Part shown: piece by piece, positions 33,601 to 48,600 of the stretch
How the letters are laid out: each line of letters opens with the position of its first letter
Numbering within the stretch: position 1 is the first letter of the stretch
Assembly (NCBI GenBank): GCA_900660155.1
Contig: CABFPE010000006.1
Span: 1,466,321-1,530,320 of the forward strand
Direction: 5' to 3'
Origin: Hofstenia miamia
Taxonomy: Eukaryota > Xenacoelomorpha > Acoela > Hofsteniidae
Length of the DNA stretch: 64,000 nt
The notes under the pieces: model-generated
What the model was told of the DNA's origin: nothing
The model's database searches: none
Seen by the model: only the letters and a program-made list of their open reading frames with translations
Made by a program: the position numbers and the translations under genes

Positions 33601-36600
33601 CGAATGATCCATAACCCTAAAAAAATTCAGAAATATCTATCTTTTCTTATGAAGATAAAATAATGGTGAAATGTTTTCTCTGCTTTGGAAATAACTGTAC
33701 CGCGCTCATCTCTACTATTTTTAAAAATTTAGCGCACTCCGGCTCTGCCTCACTATTCTTAGAAAATATTAGGTCTAGCCCATGTCGACTTCTGAATCAG
33801 CATCATATTGGATATGTAATCTTTAAGAACGCACACATGCAGCACGCTTTAACAGCGATTTGATTATGAAGCCTTATTGTTTATTTTACTTACAAGTATA
33901 GATTTAAAAATTTTGCGGAGTTGAAATAACATTCAGTCTATACTGAATATACAAATAAAAAAATTCCTAGGCAGGTATGATTACATAAATTCTATAAATT
34001 CAGTAAATGGGTCTAATACGTTGGAGTGATTTTTCAAAATCAGCAAATGAGTGGGAATGGTCACTCTTTATTGACACGCTTTTAGTCTTGGTTACTATCA
34101 ATAAAGATTTATGTTAATTGGCACTTAAAACTAGAACAAGTTGATTGAAACAATCGGCCACCAATATGTTGAAATATTTGTGTTTAATGAATACTCCTTT
34201 AAACTTTAAACATATCAAAATTCGGATTCCCCAAACTGCTAGACCTTTGGATTAGGTCTTGCTCCATTTTGAGGCGAGTAATTAATCCCTGGTTCAATTT
34301 GCCATTTCCATTTTCTACAAAACCAAAAATCGTGGAATTTTAAATATATTATATATTTAACGCAATTTTTAGAATACATAGTTTCAATTTCGTAGATATC
34401 TGCACTAAATTTATTTAAGCGAGCATAGCATAAATTAACACTTTCTGTAACAAATTTCTTCAATTTGTTTTAGTGATGCGATCGCAGTTATCTTTATCAT
34501 TATAAATTAAAAGTTGTTTCTGTGAATGAGTCATTTCGTTTTAATAGCCTACGCTTTACTTCTAATTTCTATTATTTTTTTCAATTAAAATTAACCTTGG
34601 GGACCCAAAACGTCAGCAGTATCTAAAAAAATATTTTTTGGTCATACACAGTTATAATTGATAGGATAATTGTAAAAATGTGAGTGTTGCAATTTTTGGC
34701 TAATTTGTTACAAATTTGGCCTTGGGTCATATATGACCCGATGGGCCTTATGGTTGGTAGTTCATTACATATAGTAAACTTACTTATAGTAAACATCAAA
34801 CAAAAACAGCTTTTAAATACTTACGAGGCAAAAAACATTTATTGTAATACTTTCAAATTCTTCTAACTCGGCTATAAAAGGCACATAATCAATTTAAAAA
34901 CCACGACTTGACAACAATATGCTCATTCACAAAATCCGCCATCTTTGTGATGCAATTATGTAAATGTGTTGCACAATCTTGGCACCAAACCTCCGCAGTT
35001 TACGGGTCATATGTGGGACTTTGGGCTGCAGAAACGATATTTTTTGTCTCACAATAGATAAACCACAGTGATGCTCTAAAATGATGGTGTCATATATGAC
35101 CCCAGGGGTCCCCAGGTTTAAGTTATCACCATACATGTACTCTACGATATTTTCAAAACGTACTTGTACAATTACAATAAGGAATGGTTGGAGCAAATAA
35201 TGCACTAATAATTTTTTATAATTTTACTATTCCTATTTTTATGTTGTTACCTCAAGCAACTAGTCTGTTTCCAGTTAATTGCATACAATACATGGATTAA
35301 GGAAATATATAACACTAATTGGCGATGCAAATTACATTTTCTTAGATTAATTTACTGATTGTAGCAAGGGAAATTTTGAATGAAATTATAAAACCGTATA
35401 TTTTAATATTTTTTTATTTAACATTCATTACACCTTGGCTAAGGCTGTTTCATCCCACTTAAAATGTTGATTATTAATATTTCAAATCCAATTATCAAAT
35501 TATATATGGTAAATGCTACTAGTTGCAAATGATAATGAAATAAAATCATGCTGTTGTCAGAATTTCGAATTTTTACAATTCATTGTGTTTGTTGAATAGG
35601 CAGTGACCAAACATTAAAATCGAATGCTGCTAAATAAGAATATCATATCGAAAGTCCAACGATTAACATTTCAGTATTTTTTGGTGCGAAACTGCCACGT
35701 TTATCAATTGTAGTATCACCAGTTACAGAAAAGTGATGTATGTCTTCAGCCGAGGAAACTAGTATAACCAAAGTTTTTCTAGCAGAAATGTTTAGTTGTA
35801 GGATGACGTGCTTATTATTTTCCCAAAAACGAGAGGATTATCATATAGTCTAAATCACGAGCTTAAGATATCTTAGAGTTCTTTTTCAATAGTCAATGCC
35901 ACCATTCTAACGAATTTAGGCGCATTTGATGCAAGTACATCATGGGAATTTGTAATTGATTGGATTGAAGCATAGTTGCATGGACATGGTGTAACAGACG
36001 CTTCTATTTTAGTGATTATTAATATCTGCTATTGCTGAATCTTGATGGTGACTTCAAAATGTAGCGTAACGATTTAAGTTTAGGAAGTAGGTACAAAGCA
36101 CGTCCAATATTTCTATTCCATTCATTGTGAAAGATTGTGTCAACGAATTTTGAAGGCTAATGATAACATACTGAAACACTATGTAGTTTTGGCATCTTTG
36201 AAAATTCGAGCTGGCGAAAGACATGTTGTAATGGTTCATTCCAGTTATGTGCACTCTCCATTAGTTTTTGGTTTCGTGGTATCCCGCTTTACATTTTTTC
36301 GCATCTTCTTGTTTTGCATTTTCGCTTAGATTGTAATTGGCATTTGATACTTAATATCGTTTGATTATGTTGTATAAGTTTGCAAGGTTCACAGTTCATT
36401 ATACAACTGAGAGAACTCATTGGATTGTTTTATTGTAGCAGGAGTTCCGTCAGAAAACGTAAAAAATCTAGCAAAAAGCAAATAAACCGCAGCTGTATCA
36501 AATTACGATAGTTTAACGATATCAGTCCATATACAAGTGATAGCGCACATAATACCTTCTTCAACAGAACTCAGTATTTCACTTTGAGTGGTAGACTAGG

Positions 36601-39600
36601 TTAAATAATGCTTCCATACCTTTCTTTTGGTTATCGCTTTTAGATGGCGACATTAGAATGCTCTTCTATTCATTACAGATGTTGCAAAATGATACTAAAT
36701 GTTTTGAAAATGCTTTAAGGCCCTCAAATAATTTGATATCCTATAAAATTGCATTAATGAGAACCCAAGGAGAAGCCAACAAAATAATGTCAAAGAAACA
36801 CCAACATGTTTAATTTAACAAGATTGATTTAAAAAGCCTTGAGTATTTTTTAATACAAGCTGCAAAGCAAACTTATAATAGCTACATTTTTCCAATATAC
36901 AGTTTTTCATGATTTGATGCAAATTTTTATCTTGCAAATTTAATTTAATTTTGGCTTGACGCGCAACCGACACGAATATTTTTTAGGCCGGTCTCGCTTC
37001 CATGCCTGGTATTGCATAGTTGGACTGGGTTAGAAACGTGTCCCACTTGCTGCACTGGCATAGAAATATACTGTGAAACGCGCATTTTCATTTTAACTTA
37101 AAAAATTATTTTACAGAAAAAATTTTATGCAAATTCATTTTAAATTTCTTTTACAGGTTTTACATTTCTTCGCCACGTAGTAAAAGGACTGTTAAGTTTA
37201 ATCGGTCGGACTTGAAATCGACTAGGGTTTGATAATCAATTAATCATTTTCCATTATCTTCGATAAAATTTAAAATAATCAATGGGATTTATTGTAACGA
37301 GTCCAGTAATAATTTTATTGGATAGTGATATAGTGGAAAACTAGTATCTCTTATTAGCAATTTTATTCATTTTATATAATGATTAACTTTTAATACGATT
37401 GTTTTCTCATCAAATTGACATAAGCTCTAATTGGTTTTATTTTTTTTGATATGATTTCATTAAATCAACTAATTTTAAAGGAAAGTCGCTGAATATTTGA
37501 GACATTATTTAGTCCATAGAGAAGTTTAAATTTGTTAAACTTAGATAACATCAAGGCATGATTTAGGGATCTTCTAAATGCGCTCCAGATAGTTTAAGCA
37601 GTTTACGATTTGAAAAAACTTAACAAATCAATATAATTTTGAAATTGCAGAAAAAACTTGAAACGTTAAGTGGTTTTAACACAATAATTCGCATTGCTTA
37701 CAACTGTTTTCTATTAAATGGCGTTACTAAGGTTATTTGAATTAATTAATAAAATTTATTCGCGATGTCTAGTTTGGTGTCTCTTGCTCATGTTTTTGAG
37801 GTTCGCACTTTTCCCAATTTAAAGCGCTTAGATGCGATCCTGTAAAATCTAACGGCATTACTTTGAAAGTTGCTCACTATACTTTTGTTAGTGACTGCGC
37901 GGTTTTACGATTTAATTAAAATCTGCTAATTCAGTTTGTTTAGAACTCTTGAGTTGGCTGGGTGCCTTCAATTAACAGATTCTGGATTTGTACCACTTTG
38001 TCGGGTGTGTAGTTTCTTTGAAGTATATTCTAAATACAATAGTGGATTTAATTTTGTTTCGCTAATTTAATTGTGTGGCAAGTTTTCAGTGTTTCCTTTC
38101 TTTATACGGCAAAATCTTGTCTAGTTTACGTTCAAACTGCCACATAGTAACTAGATTATGAATTATCGATCTCTATTTTTCGAAAACAGTGTTGGCATTC
38201 AAATTCAAGCCTGTTTAACAGCTAGTTACATACATTGCTGACTATGTAAATAACAAATAATTTAAACGGCCATTGGTTTATATATTGTAACGTTAATTCG
38301 TGTTTAAGCTTGTAAAATCACAGATTATTGGAAGCCTGTAAAAATTAAATAACAAACGGAAATATACCATAAAGCATGTGAAAAAAGGAATAAATGCAAT
38401 ACATACAAACTACTATCTCAGAGTAAGGTGTTGGTATTTCTGTATCAACTCTTTTGGGATTTTAACAAAATCCATTTTGAAACCTGGAGTTTTTCTTTAA
38501 CCCAATGTAACCCATTAATTTTCATTTTATTGTATATAATAAATAATATTGCATAAACAAATTATATCACACATACTCACTCAATGAAAAATGATAGAAT
38601 TGCAAAATAAAACGTTTAAATTTAATTAGTTGGCGGTTTACTATGTGATCCATGCAAGTAAGTGCAGCGCAAATAATACTACTGTCTATCATCTCTCTGA
38701 TCAATAACAAACTACAGCTTTGTAAAGCATGAGTAAAGTTATGGACCAGCTGCTATTCAGTTATTCAATATTCTACCATATTATATATCACTTCATTCAG
38801 TTGCCTAAAGAATACTTTGCAGAAAAAAAGCGGTAAGTACACTATTTGGGAATCTCTGGAAGAGTGACTGCCATTCTTCGCTTACTGCTGAATGCATAGG
38901 AGAAATGGAGTTTAATCATCGCTAGCAACCGAGAAAATATTTGAAAAATTCCGCAATGTAGTCACTATAAATATGTCTAAATTGATCAATTCGCTGTTGT
39001 AAGATGTAAAATGGCTCTATGATACGTTATGAAGTCAAATTGAAACATCAATTTACTACTTCAAATGCAAAAGAACAGTGTACAAGCACTCCACCTGTCT
39101 TCAAAACGACATTTTTATACAGATTTTGCTAGTATAAAAATGATTTTTAAGAAATTGGATGATGATGTACCTCTTCTCATATATTTTTTATACATTTCGC
39201 CAACTATTACAGTTGCCGAAAAGTGCCGAAATAGTTACAATAATTGATGTAAAAATAAGTAGATTCAAGACTTACTAGATATTTTTAACTTTGGTGAAAA
39301 ATAACTTTTTTGCGGTTCCTAATCATCACAATCAACATGATAAATTAAATATGACAAGCATTTGTACTTCAAAAGTGGGATCGAATCATTAGTAAACGTT
39401 TACCTTGTGTCTTTTTCACACAGTAGTCAAAATTGGGTTCTTCCGTAAAAGTTTGTGGTATGCGTAATTGCTAGTACCTGTGGCCACCCTTGGCACACAG
39501 AGGTTTCACTAGTGGTGAGTCTGATGAACAACGGGAACCCATAGGAATAGCTTCTGTCTTGAAAGGATTACCCCGGCTGCAATCATAACTGCCACCTCCG

Positions 39601-42600
39601 CATTTACTAGTTACATCTGGTTCCACCTCTGTTCACCTTGTTGCTTAACATCGTCTTAGGTTCGGGATTTCGAATGCTGACAAAAGATAATATATGAAGC
39701 TACGAGTTTCGCAAATATCCCACTTTTGCTATTGCAGAGCAAACAAGATTTATCTCTGTGGTTTCTGCAGTGTCGGGGTTACTGCACAATGGATGACACC
39801 ACGCTCTGGGTCCTTAACCCATAGAAGTGTGACAACTAAAGCCTGTTTAGACATCTGACACGTAAGTTGATTTATATTAAGTCTGATCAGCGGAGTGAAG
39901 CCAAAGGCCGAACTTCAGTTGAGGGTTTCGTCTCTCCCGCTTTGTTCAACCAAACTACTAATGGTGGTAACTTAGAGAGCTCTTGTTGCAATCAAACTGT
40001 ACTTTGATACAGAAATTCTGCCTCCCCTGCACGCAAGTACTTGTATTTGACGTATCCCATAGGCTAGAAGAAAGTTATCCCTGACATGACTGCGTTATGA
40101 GCCGCACTCATAGTTCAGGGCCAATGGCAGTTTGCTATCCACCGCATAATAAACAGACAGGTTGCACAACCCTCACCGCCCTATGTGCTCATTACATTGT
40201 AGGCCCCTTCCTCTACTCTATTGGTTGCCATCCTCTGTATGTTAGGGTAACATAGTACATTATAGTACAGTGGCGCGCTCTCTAAGACTTACTATAACGG
40301 TTTGGGCGCACTGTGCTTTGAGTTCCCTTCTGCATAGTATTTCTTCATGTACCTGACTTGAGTTTAATTGGATGTTGTTGTGGTATAACAGTAGATAAAT
40401 TTCAGCGTCTAGCTGCTGGCATGCCATTTTACTCCAGCCTTACGATGTAGTAATATTGAAACTGTTAAAAATGGCAAACGTATTGCTATTAACTGTAATG
40501 CACTTGGTATGTTCAAAGATACCTCAAACCCATTGAGGCGTACCGTTGTGCAAATCAGGGTCGCGGATTTAGAGCGAAAAAGAAAGAGGAGGCTTTCATC
40601 TACCATGAAAAAATTTCAAAAATCACCGGGCGATTTAAGGTTAAATTTAATTCTATCTCGGTTGGACGTTTTTTTCACTTTTAAAATCAGTCCTATTCAT
40701 CAAAAATCAGGGAAACTTAGCAGGACTATAGCTGATTATGGCTGAATATTACGATAACAAATTTCCATATTCTGTTGTTCTGGCGTCATAGGGTGGGCTG
40801 ACGTCAGAAAATTGACGGTAATGCCAAAACGTTTGCAAAATGTGTTCCAAGACAACAACAAAGCAACTATTTGGAAGCGTGGTGTCGCATGACAAACTGA
40901 ACTCATTGAGAAAGTAATGATTCGATGTCCTCCTGAATTTTGTTCTTAAGCGAATTTAGTGATGAGGATAGCGATAAAAATATTTGCTTTTTTTCTAAAT
41001 TAAATTGGCATATCTAGAAAAAGAGTTGAAGTATGATTTTNTATTTGACGTATCCCATAGGCTAGAAGAAAGTTATCCCTGACATGACTGCGTTATGAGC
41101 CGCACTCATAGTTCAGGGCCAATGGCAGTTTGCTATCCACCGCATAATAAACAGACAGGTTGCACAACCCTCACCGCCCTATGTGCTCATTACATTGTAG
41201 GCCCCTTCCTCTACTCTATTGGTTGCCATCCTCTGTATGTTAGGGTAACATAGTACATTATAGTACAGTGGCGCGCTCTCTAAGACTTACTATAACGGTT
41301 TGGGCGCACTGTGCTTTGAGTTCCCTTCTGCATAGTATTTCTTCATGTACCTGACTTGAGTTTAATTGGATGTTGTTNAAATAGAGAGAATGCATTTAAC
41401 AAATAACCAGTGTAATGTTTGAAAAAATAAATAGACAGTTGTACAAAGAAATATTTTCAGCAAAAGAAATAAAACAAAATCGTTTTAAAATTTGCAAATG
41501 ATGGCAAACTCAATTTTCAAAATAAGAGAAGCATGCGTACTCACATGACATTATTGTTTGCAGGAACATATTTAACAACTTTAGCATTGTTTGTAGCAGA
41601 TGTGTTTGACTGCTTGTCTCCACAACCAATTTGAGGGCGTTCATGGCTTTTGTACTCAGTCATCATCTCACCAACCGTATTCTCNGAGTTCCCTTCTGCA
41701 TAGTATTTCTTCATGTACCTGACTTGAGTTTAATTGGATGTTGTTGTGGTATAACAGTAGATAAATTTCAGCGTCTAGCTGCTGGCATGCCATTTTACTC
41801 CAGCCTTACGATGTAGTAATATTGAAACTGTTAAAAATGGCAAACGTATTGCTATTAACTGTAATGCACTTGGTATGTTCAAAGATACCTCAAACCCATT
41901 GAGGCGTACCGTTGTGCAAATCAGGGTCGCGGATTTAGAGCGAAAAAGAAAGAGGAGGCTTTCATCTACCATGAAAAAATTTCAAAAATCACCGGGCGAT
42001 TTAAGGTTAAATTTAATTCTATCTCGGTTGGACGTTTTTTTCACTTTTAAAATCAGTCCTATTCATCAAAAATCAGGGAAACTTAGCAGGACTATAGCTG
42101 ATTATGGCTGAATATTACGATAACAAATTTCCATATTCTGTTGTTCTGGCGTCATAGGGTGGGCTGACGTCAGAAAATTGACGGTAATGCCAAAACGTTT
42201 GCAAAATGTGTTCCAAGACAACAACAAAGCAACTATTTGGAAGCGTGGTGTCGCATGACAAACTGAACTCATTGAGAAAGTAATGATTCGATGTCCTCCT
42301 GAATTTTGTTCTTAAGCGAATTTAGTGATGAGGATAGCGATAAAAATATTTGCTTTTTTCTAAATTAAATTGGCATATCTAGAAAAAGAATTGAAGTATG
42401 ATTTTTATTTTTAGAGACTTACCTTGCTAACAATATTTTGGCAAAAGTTAAAAAATATCAGAGTTAGATTTTCTTTCAAATTGGAGATATAGTATTATTC
42501 CTCAAAGGAGGGGTTCCTTCATCAGCACTCCTTCCCGGGCGAGACATGCTTTATATATATAATTTATGAACAAAGAATTTCGTCTCAAAAGTTGAGAATA

Positions 42601-45600
42601 TTTTATAGAATTTTATTGTGTTTAGAATTGCAATAAATTACAGAAGCTTGATTTGGATGAATGCACTGCAGTATGTCTTTACATTCTTGATTTTTAAATA
42701 ACTTTTCGCTTAGATTACGGATGCTACTCTTCACAATTTAGCTCACAATTGCCACAATCTAAGAATTTTGGTAAGTACTTGTTAAAATATAATAGGTTGG
42801 AAGATTATTCTATTCATTGGAAGAAACTGTCCATTAATAAAGGGAATTCGTATTTGATTCTGTAGGGATTTATGGATACAAATCTTTGTTAGATTTGTAT
42901 TTGTGTAATTCGGTTAAATCCTGTCAAACCTTACGTTATTTTTCAATTTTTGTGATTATTGAATTAATTATTTGAGTATTAGAGCTAACATTCGATTGGT
43001 GATGTTTTGCTCTGGACTCTCTTAATGAAGCCTTTTGATTATGAAAATGTCAGTTCCCTCTCCAAATCAACATACACCTTTGTCCTCTTCCCCCTGCTCG
43101 CCCTCTCATATATCAGACTATGTTTAAACCACGAAATTAGTAGTAGTGTTATCTTGAAAATGAAAATGTAAGTGAAATGGCAAAAAATGTAATATATTTC
43201 ACCAGATAATTATTAATATTGTTTTTATCTGGTTTATCTGGATTTTGATGATATATAATTTTAAGTCTGCTGTTTGTCGCTGTTTTGGGCTCGTTCTCGT
43301 TATGGACACTGGCCTAGACTATTGATATTGGTGAAATACACTTTGATATTTTTACCAATTACAACGAAAATTCATTAACTGAATACATTTTTTGTAAGAA
43401 AAGCGCTTTCATCTAGAGATGGTGGAAATTAATCGAAGCATAAGCGACAGCGAACTAATCACCCAATTACAAGTGAAATGGCAGATTAACTTGCTTTGAA
43501 TTCTGAATGAAACAAAATTATTTATTATTTCGCCAGTTTAGCATGCTGGGAAATTTTACACACAAAGCTGTTGAACTTTTGTTATTAGTAAAATAGACGC
43601 CTATGATTTAATATCCTTCGTCTTGAATTTGAATCCAAATTTTAAAATATGAAAATCGCGTTTTGCTACACCGGCCGTATAGCCCAAAAGAATTAATATG
43701 TTCTAACAAATTTGTGTTAAATAGTTTTCTGGATCGAAATATAAGATCTCAGGTAGTTAATTATGCACGAGCCCATTTATTTGCTTTGTCTTAATCTAAA
43801 TTTGCTTCAGTTACACGTTTGAACTCGAATAGAATTCTATTACGGAATTCACAGGACCTTAGTTTAAAATTACAAATTGTGCCCATAATTTGATTTTAAT
43901 GTGATTGCCAAATATTGTAGTACGAAATCCGTTTGTATTAATTTGTACTTGTAAAACATAATTCTATGTAATATAGCTAAGAGTGTAGAGTTCGCAATCT
44001 CGGACTAATTTTTTAGTCTAGTAATTAGAGTACTGGTATTCCAGAAATCCTTATAAATTACTATCCATGAGTGTCCAGCATATTAAATATACATAGCAGG
44101 TCAAATTGTTTTAAAATTGCCTCCTAGTATATTTTAAAATGAAAAATTGTTTAAAAATTATTTTTGAAGCACTAAGAAAGTTAAATTTTAGTTTTCACCC
44201 AGAATACTGTTATTTTTTATAGTTTATATTATAATTTAAAAACAGGCAACCCTCAAACATTTGTGAGACCACATTACGGGTCGAGACCCGTAGGTTTGAA
44301 AAACACTGACCTAGTTTACAAATTTCTACTATGCAGTATGCAGATACTATAAATTTGGGGGGACATTATTGTATCAATGTTAGTCCTACTGACTAACTCA
44401 GTATGCACTACATTTTAAAATATTGTTAACTATTCCATGCATTGTGGGCTTAATAATGCATTTTATATTTATAAGATTAATTCAATTTATACATTTTGTT
44501 GTTTCAAAAATGCAATTTTTCTGTCTGAGAATGCTTGAATTTTACATATTCGACATCAACGCAAGAAAAATATTCCTATTTGTTTTATCATTTGCACTTT
44601 AAATTTAGGTAATATAACAAAACAAAAAAACAAATTCACGGTATGCTTCGTAAGGCCATTACATTTACTTTTTAGCATGTAGGTTGTAAATATTGTGAGG
44701 TACACATACAAAATACCGCTATTGTAACTATATACAACTGTGCAAATTTAAAACCTGCTACAAAATACAAAAATATATCGTTAAATTTTATTTCATCAAA
44801 AGTTTTTGAAAGGCAAATTTGAGCATGTTTTCAATGATAAGATTTCTTGTAATTAGTATTCAACTAAATATTAAAAATATTGATTTTATTTTGACATTTT
44901 CAGAAGTTTGTGTTTAAATATCAATCCAAAATATTAAAAATATCGAGGTTTATTTAATAAGTATCAGATTGATATGATAATTCTAGAAACATCATGGTAT
45001 GACCATTCCCCGATTTTGTGTTTAACTATTTTTTAGTTTAAGTTTGCTATTCATATTTGAGATAAATTTATAATTCTTGTTTAAATTGAGTTTTTCTTCC
45101 ATCTTATATGCGAGTTTTCAGCTGCCTATTAAAAAAGCATTAAGACTGTTTGAGATCATTTTTTGAGTAACCTGAAACAGATGCATTTGATTCACAAAAT
45201 TTATATCAGCGACTGTTTATTTGGAATAAAGTTATTCGATGACATTCGGTGTTTGTTCAAGATATTCATAATGCTGATTTAGTCCCCATGTCTAAGACCT
45301 TTTGAGCTTATTTCACAAAGATCAAATGTCCCATTGTTATTTAGTGTAAATGCTTTCGGCAAATTGTCGCATTATTATTGTTCATCGTTTTGTATTCAGT
45401 ATTAGATTTCATATAAAATGCTAACTAATGCTGCAATTATTTATCAGCTAGAATAAATTGCAATTCGTCTCTTAAGTAATTTATATTAAATCCATTAATA
45501 TTTTAAAAATTACAGACGTTTTCTTATCCTTTTCAATAAATTACATTTTGTAGGACTCAGTAGACAGATCTCTTTATTTTTCAATAAGTACACTTTTATT

Positions 45601-48600
45601 TAGATGGAATATAGCTGCTATATTTGAAAATTATTCTAAAAGTCTCCATAGCAATTATACAGAACAGATACATCAAAATAGAACCATTTAATAGAATAAC
45701 GTGCAATTCTCAAGCATTTTTTCACACTTATGAATGACCACTGGGCAAGTGCGCTTTACAAAATCCCGTATTGTTATGTAAACTTTATTTGGTAAAGATT
45801 TCGCCCTTCAGTTTTCTTGTCATCTTTGGAAAACTAAATACGGTTGTCTTTTCCTTCGCTAAGCAATTTCCTAAATTGCATTTAAATTTGAATACAAACA
45901 TAAAAATTTTTCAAAATAAAGCGCATATTATTAAGTTAAGTGCATTCTTATTTAAGAAACTAATGAAGTCTTACCTTAAGCCGAACAATTTCTAACCTTT
46001 TAAATCAACTGCATGCACAGTTAAAATACGACTGCACACAGACCTGTGAGCGGATTATTCTAATCCGCTAATTACTATGTTAGCAATTTTAAACACCACC
46101 GTGTTCTTCTCAGTAACCAAAACAGTAAAATTATTTTGCTCCCAACAATAGACCACATTTAAGAAAACAATTTCTACGTTTTTGGTAATGGACACTCTTT
46201 TTTCTTTCATACTCAGATATTTTATTGGGTGATTTGACGAGTATATTGTGATGGTTTATATACAGTGTGTATCAGAAGTAACGGTCGAACTTTTTAAGAA
46301 AAATACATTTACTTTAAGTAAATATTGTATTGATGAAACCAATAACATTAGAACAAACAGTCATGTTTAAACATAAAAATAAGATGGGTTAGTATATTAT
46401 TGTCGTTTATTTTCAAAATAACCTCCATCGGCATTCATACACTGTTGAAATCGTCCACTTCGTGACAGACAATGTTGTAGCACAATTCTTTATCAAAAGT
46501 TTCAAATGCCTGTCTTGTTAACATTTTTAAATGGTTCAGACTGGATTTGATTTTTATAACCAATTTGCTTTACAATTCCCCACACTGAAAAAGCGATTGG
46601 TGATAAATCTGGGCCATGTGGTGGCCGCTCAACTGGACTACGTCTACCGATCCACCGATCCATCCAGGCGTTCGCCAACATTATTAGCGTAATGTGGAGG
46701 AGCTCCGGTCTGCTGCCACCACATATCAAATTGACCCCTTTCTCGATTATATTGTTTTATTTGAGGAAAAGCATCTGAATTGAGCATATTCAAATAAGTT
46801 TCACCATTGGCAGTTTTTGGAGAAAAGTATCGACAAATTATGTTTGTAGGACAAATACCGGCACAAACATGAACTCCTGGGCAGTTTACTGATCCTTCAA
46901 AAACTTCGTGTGGGTTGTCGACACAGTAATACACGCAATTATGTCGGTTGATTTGCCCATTCATTTTGAAAATTGCTTCATCTGTCTATGACATTAAAGT
47001 TGTAATTGAACAGTTCACCAAACCTTTTACAAAACTCTTATCGCCTGTCGAAATCGTCATCATTTAATTGTTGAAGTAATTGTGTTCTCCAAACCTTTAA
47101 CCCTAGTTTTTTTATTATTCGCTGAACAGAAGCGAATACTATATCGAGTTCTTTTGAGAGATTACGCAAAGAATTTCTTGGTTGCTGTTTTAACACTTCA
47201 TTGACTATCAGCCGGTTTTCTTCTATATTTACTGATGGTGGACGTCCAGGTTAAGCCATATCAGCAACGCTACCAGTTTCCTCAAAGTTATTGACGATCT
47301 CTTTCACTGTATGCCATCTAATTGAATCTCCGTATTCTTCATAAAATTTCTTGATGCAAAATATTCGTTGTTGTAGATTTTCTTTTAACCACTCTATCTA
47401 AATAATGCTATCCAAATTAATGAAATAAATTTATACTTAAGTGTCTTTTAGGTTCATAGAAATTTCAATGAAATAAATCTTTCACGTTCATAGATGTTTT
47501 TTAAATTCAATCAATAATTGCAATTTAATTGTAATATATTCTTTCTTTAAGTTCGACGGTTAATTTTGATATCGATTTATTAAGTTTTTCATACCATCTT
47601 TCATTATTTTAAATTTTGCATACATTTCTCCTCTAAAGCTTAAAAGTTTGTTAGAATAATATATATATATATGGATTTTGAAAGATGCTCATGGTATTTT
47701 TAGTAATTCCTGTTCGCCCAAGTTAACCTGGCTCTCCAACTTTGATGAAAAATTTTTAGTTCGTCTTACGATTCCCTATTTATATCAAATTGTAGGAACA
47801 ATGCAAAAACATTTTCTGCGCATTCCAGCTTCCTCCTATTTTACGCAATGAATGAATTGATTGGTGTTTATTTTAGACGTAATTTAATTACAGCGTTTTA
47901 TGATGTCTAAATTCCACATATGTGCTTTGAATCATACGTTTAATAGTTAGTTAAATTCCTTATCCTACCTTCTGATTTTTATCTATATCAAATATTAATG
48001 TATTAATTTTCAATAGTACACCAAGGATATTTTTGTTGTAGCCATGTGGAACATCCTTCGAAATATTTAATTCTCATTCATTTTCTTCATAATTCATTCG
48101 CATTTTTCAATCATTTTTTAAATTATTTCATATCAGTAGAATACGTAACAGGCTTGGTGTCACTATAAATTCCTAAAAATAGTTCGCTAATTGGAAAGAG
48201 TAGATTCAATATCAAATTTTGGATTAGCACAATAGTTGTTTGCTTAGCGCTACGGTAAATGACATAATAGCTATGAAAGTAAAGAGAATTTCTCTCATTT
48301 TCATTGTCTTATTTGCCAAATGATATTAAAATTATTTTTAGTTTTAAAATTAACTTATAATTGTTTGTACAAAATTTTACAGGCGAATTTTGAATGATCA
48401 ATTCGCTTGTAGCAACTTTCATTCTATGAACAGCTGAAATATATATTGTGCTATGCACTATTGTTATTTGAAATTTAGTTAGATTTTGGAATTAATAAAA
48501 TATTTTGAAGGATTGCAATCATATTATATCCAAATACAGTGTCATGGATAAATGAGAGGCTATGCGGCTGCCCCCTCGGCAGGTTTTAAACTATATTTCT

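Larger units (their letters stand above)
32789..37943. other. FBXL intron 8, 5.2 kb, with two MITE-like elements
   Basis: The elements at 33317-33714 and 34591-35121 are listed separately. From 35122 to 37943 the sequence is AT-rich and nothing further is supported. Confidence 0.5.
38005..42625. other. FBXL intron 9, containing an allelic or misassembled duplication
   Basis: 4.6 kb, including three N joins. 38005-39380 is AT-rich without features. 39400-40043 is noticeably more GC-rich and repeat-like but not classified. 40044-42405 holds duplicated contigs (separate entries). Confidence 0.55.

Noticed and set aside
40409-40745. Opposite-strand open frames at 40409-40606 and 40509-40745, repeated at 41775-42111, as a duplicated gene
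   Set aside because: The repetition comes from contig duplication at Ns, the frames overlap on opposite strands, and neither has motifs or a plausible gene context inside the FBXL intron.
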